Below, one piece after another: positions 41,260 to 41,639 of a DNA stretch of 41,639 nucleotides. The position numbers were made by a program, and so were the translations under genes. How positions within the stretch are numbered: position 1 is the first letter of the stretch; each line of letters opens with the position of its first letter. Source of the stretch: Spirochaetia bacterium (lineage in GTDB: Bacteria; Spirochaetota; Spirochaetia; PWKH01); the NCBI GenBank assembly GCA_021736545.1, contig JAIPFS010000001.1, positions 1 to 41,639 on the forward strand. The letters are read 5' to 3'. The notes beneath the pieces were generated by a model. The model ran no database searches, had not been told where the DNA came from, and was given only the letters and a program-made list of their open reading frames with translations.

Positions 41260-41639
41260 TTACGAATATGAGGAATACTGCTTAATTTTTTCAGCATCTT
41301 CAATTGCATCTTGTAATTCATTTTCTTCAAATACATCTTGGTCATCAAAAAAATCTACAACTTTCTTCATTTCATTTATAATCAGCTCATCATCACCATT
41401 GAAGTCGCACATTTTATACAGACGCCGGAATAATGGCTTAAGGAAATGCCGCTTTTTCTCTTCACTTTTCTCGAGATTTGTCTCATTTCTCTGCATCATT
41501 ACTGTAACAGAAGACGGCGAATTATAGGTTCCAATTTCATGAAATCCGAACTTTTTATACATTTTGATTGTTTTCGTATCAGAGGTAAACACATCAATAA
41601 CTACTTCCTCTACACCTTGAGCCCTGCCATACAGAAACA
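41260..41639 (-). CDS. GNAT acetyltransferase C-terminal part with EF-hand-like tail (partial)
   Basis: The gene runs off the window; the frame is open to the edge with no need for the GTG at 41592. The visible part starts FLYGRAQGVEEVVIDVFTSDTK and continues TIKMYKKFGFHEIG, the standard last strand-helix of GNAT N-acyltransferases (acetyl-CoA dependent). A C-terminal extension of ~75 residues is unusual: a basic stretch, then DFNGDDELIINE, which matches the 12-residue EF-hand loop pattern (acidic or Asn at 1, 3, 5, Glu at 12), and an acidic end. The GNAT call is good; the substrate is unknown. Confidence 0.75.
   Translation of the reverse strand, partial: FLYGRAQGVEEVVIDVFTSDTKTIKMYKKFGFHEIGTYNSPSSVTVMMQRNETNLEKSEEKKRHFLKPLFRRLYKMCDFNGDDELIINEMKKVVDFFDDQDVFEENELQDAIEDAEKIKQYSSYS

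Overview
The window is chromosomal DNA from a spirochaete, most likely a member of the Spirochaetales near Treponema. The evidence is gene order plus low GC. The block tsf-frr-uppS-cdsA-dxr-rseP and the block rpsF-ssb-rpsR-(membrane protein)-rplI-dnaB are both arrangements I know from spirochaetes. There is no sign of a phage, transposon, integrase or CRISPR array. Coding density is high and most genes sit in tight, often overlapping operons.

Layout. Positions 1-4951 (+) carry the end of tsf, then frr and a run of isoprenoid and phospholipid genes ending in the intramembrane protease rseP. Positions 5011-9270 (-) are the rpsF ribosomal/replication operon, whose promoter and short leader are visible. 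Positions 9407-10996 (+) encode a UDP-sugar-pyrophosphorylase-like protein. The gap 10997-11439 is not empty: it holds a 30-codon gene on the minus strand (bS22/AURKAIP1-COX24 type) with its own promoter and terminator. Positions 11440-13838 hold convergent murD and a FemAB-like gene. A GC-rich, foldable stretch at 13901-14022 separates FemAB from metG (-) and may be an RNA gene. hflK-hflC (+) follow and end at a clear terminator. Positions 18588-25579 (+) run murE-dinB-trmL-proC-serS-pncB. Positions 25602-28982 (-) are proA-proB-amidase, which with proC complete proline synthesis from glutamate.

The most distinctive part is 29046-41109. It starts with a six-gene operon: yqeC, an xdhC-yqeB fusion, a cysteine-desulfurase-like gene, selD, a DUF3343 gene and yedF. 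This matches the known accessory set for selenium-dependent molybdenum hydroxylases, enzymes with a labile selenium cofactor rather than selenocysteine. Next comes a binding-protein/FecCD-permease/ATPase ABC importer, then adenine deaminase (-) and an AzgA-type purine permease (+). Adenine would be imported and deaminated to hypoxanthine, the substrate of a xanthine-dehydrogenase-type hydroxylase that the selenium operon could mature. The hydroxylase itself is not in the window.

Two regulatory observations stand out. First, the selenium operon and the ABC importer share one inverted repeat, GCCATTATA-N10-TATAATGG, over their promoters. I infer a common repressor and speculate that it senses molybdate. 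Second, several transcription-unit-leading genes (9407, murD, metG, murE, yqeC) have a -10 hexamer only 5-10 nt before the start codon and no Shine-Dalgarno sequence, so they probably make leaderless mRNAs. The FecCD permease also appears to start at a CTG codon. All promoter, operator and RNA calls were made by eye.
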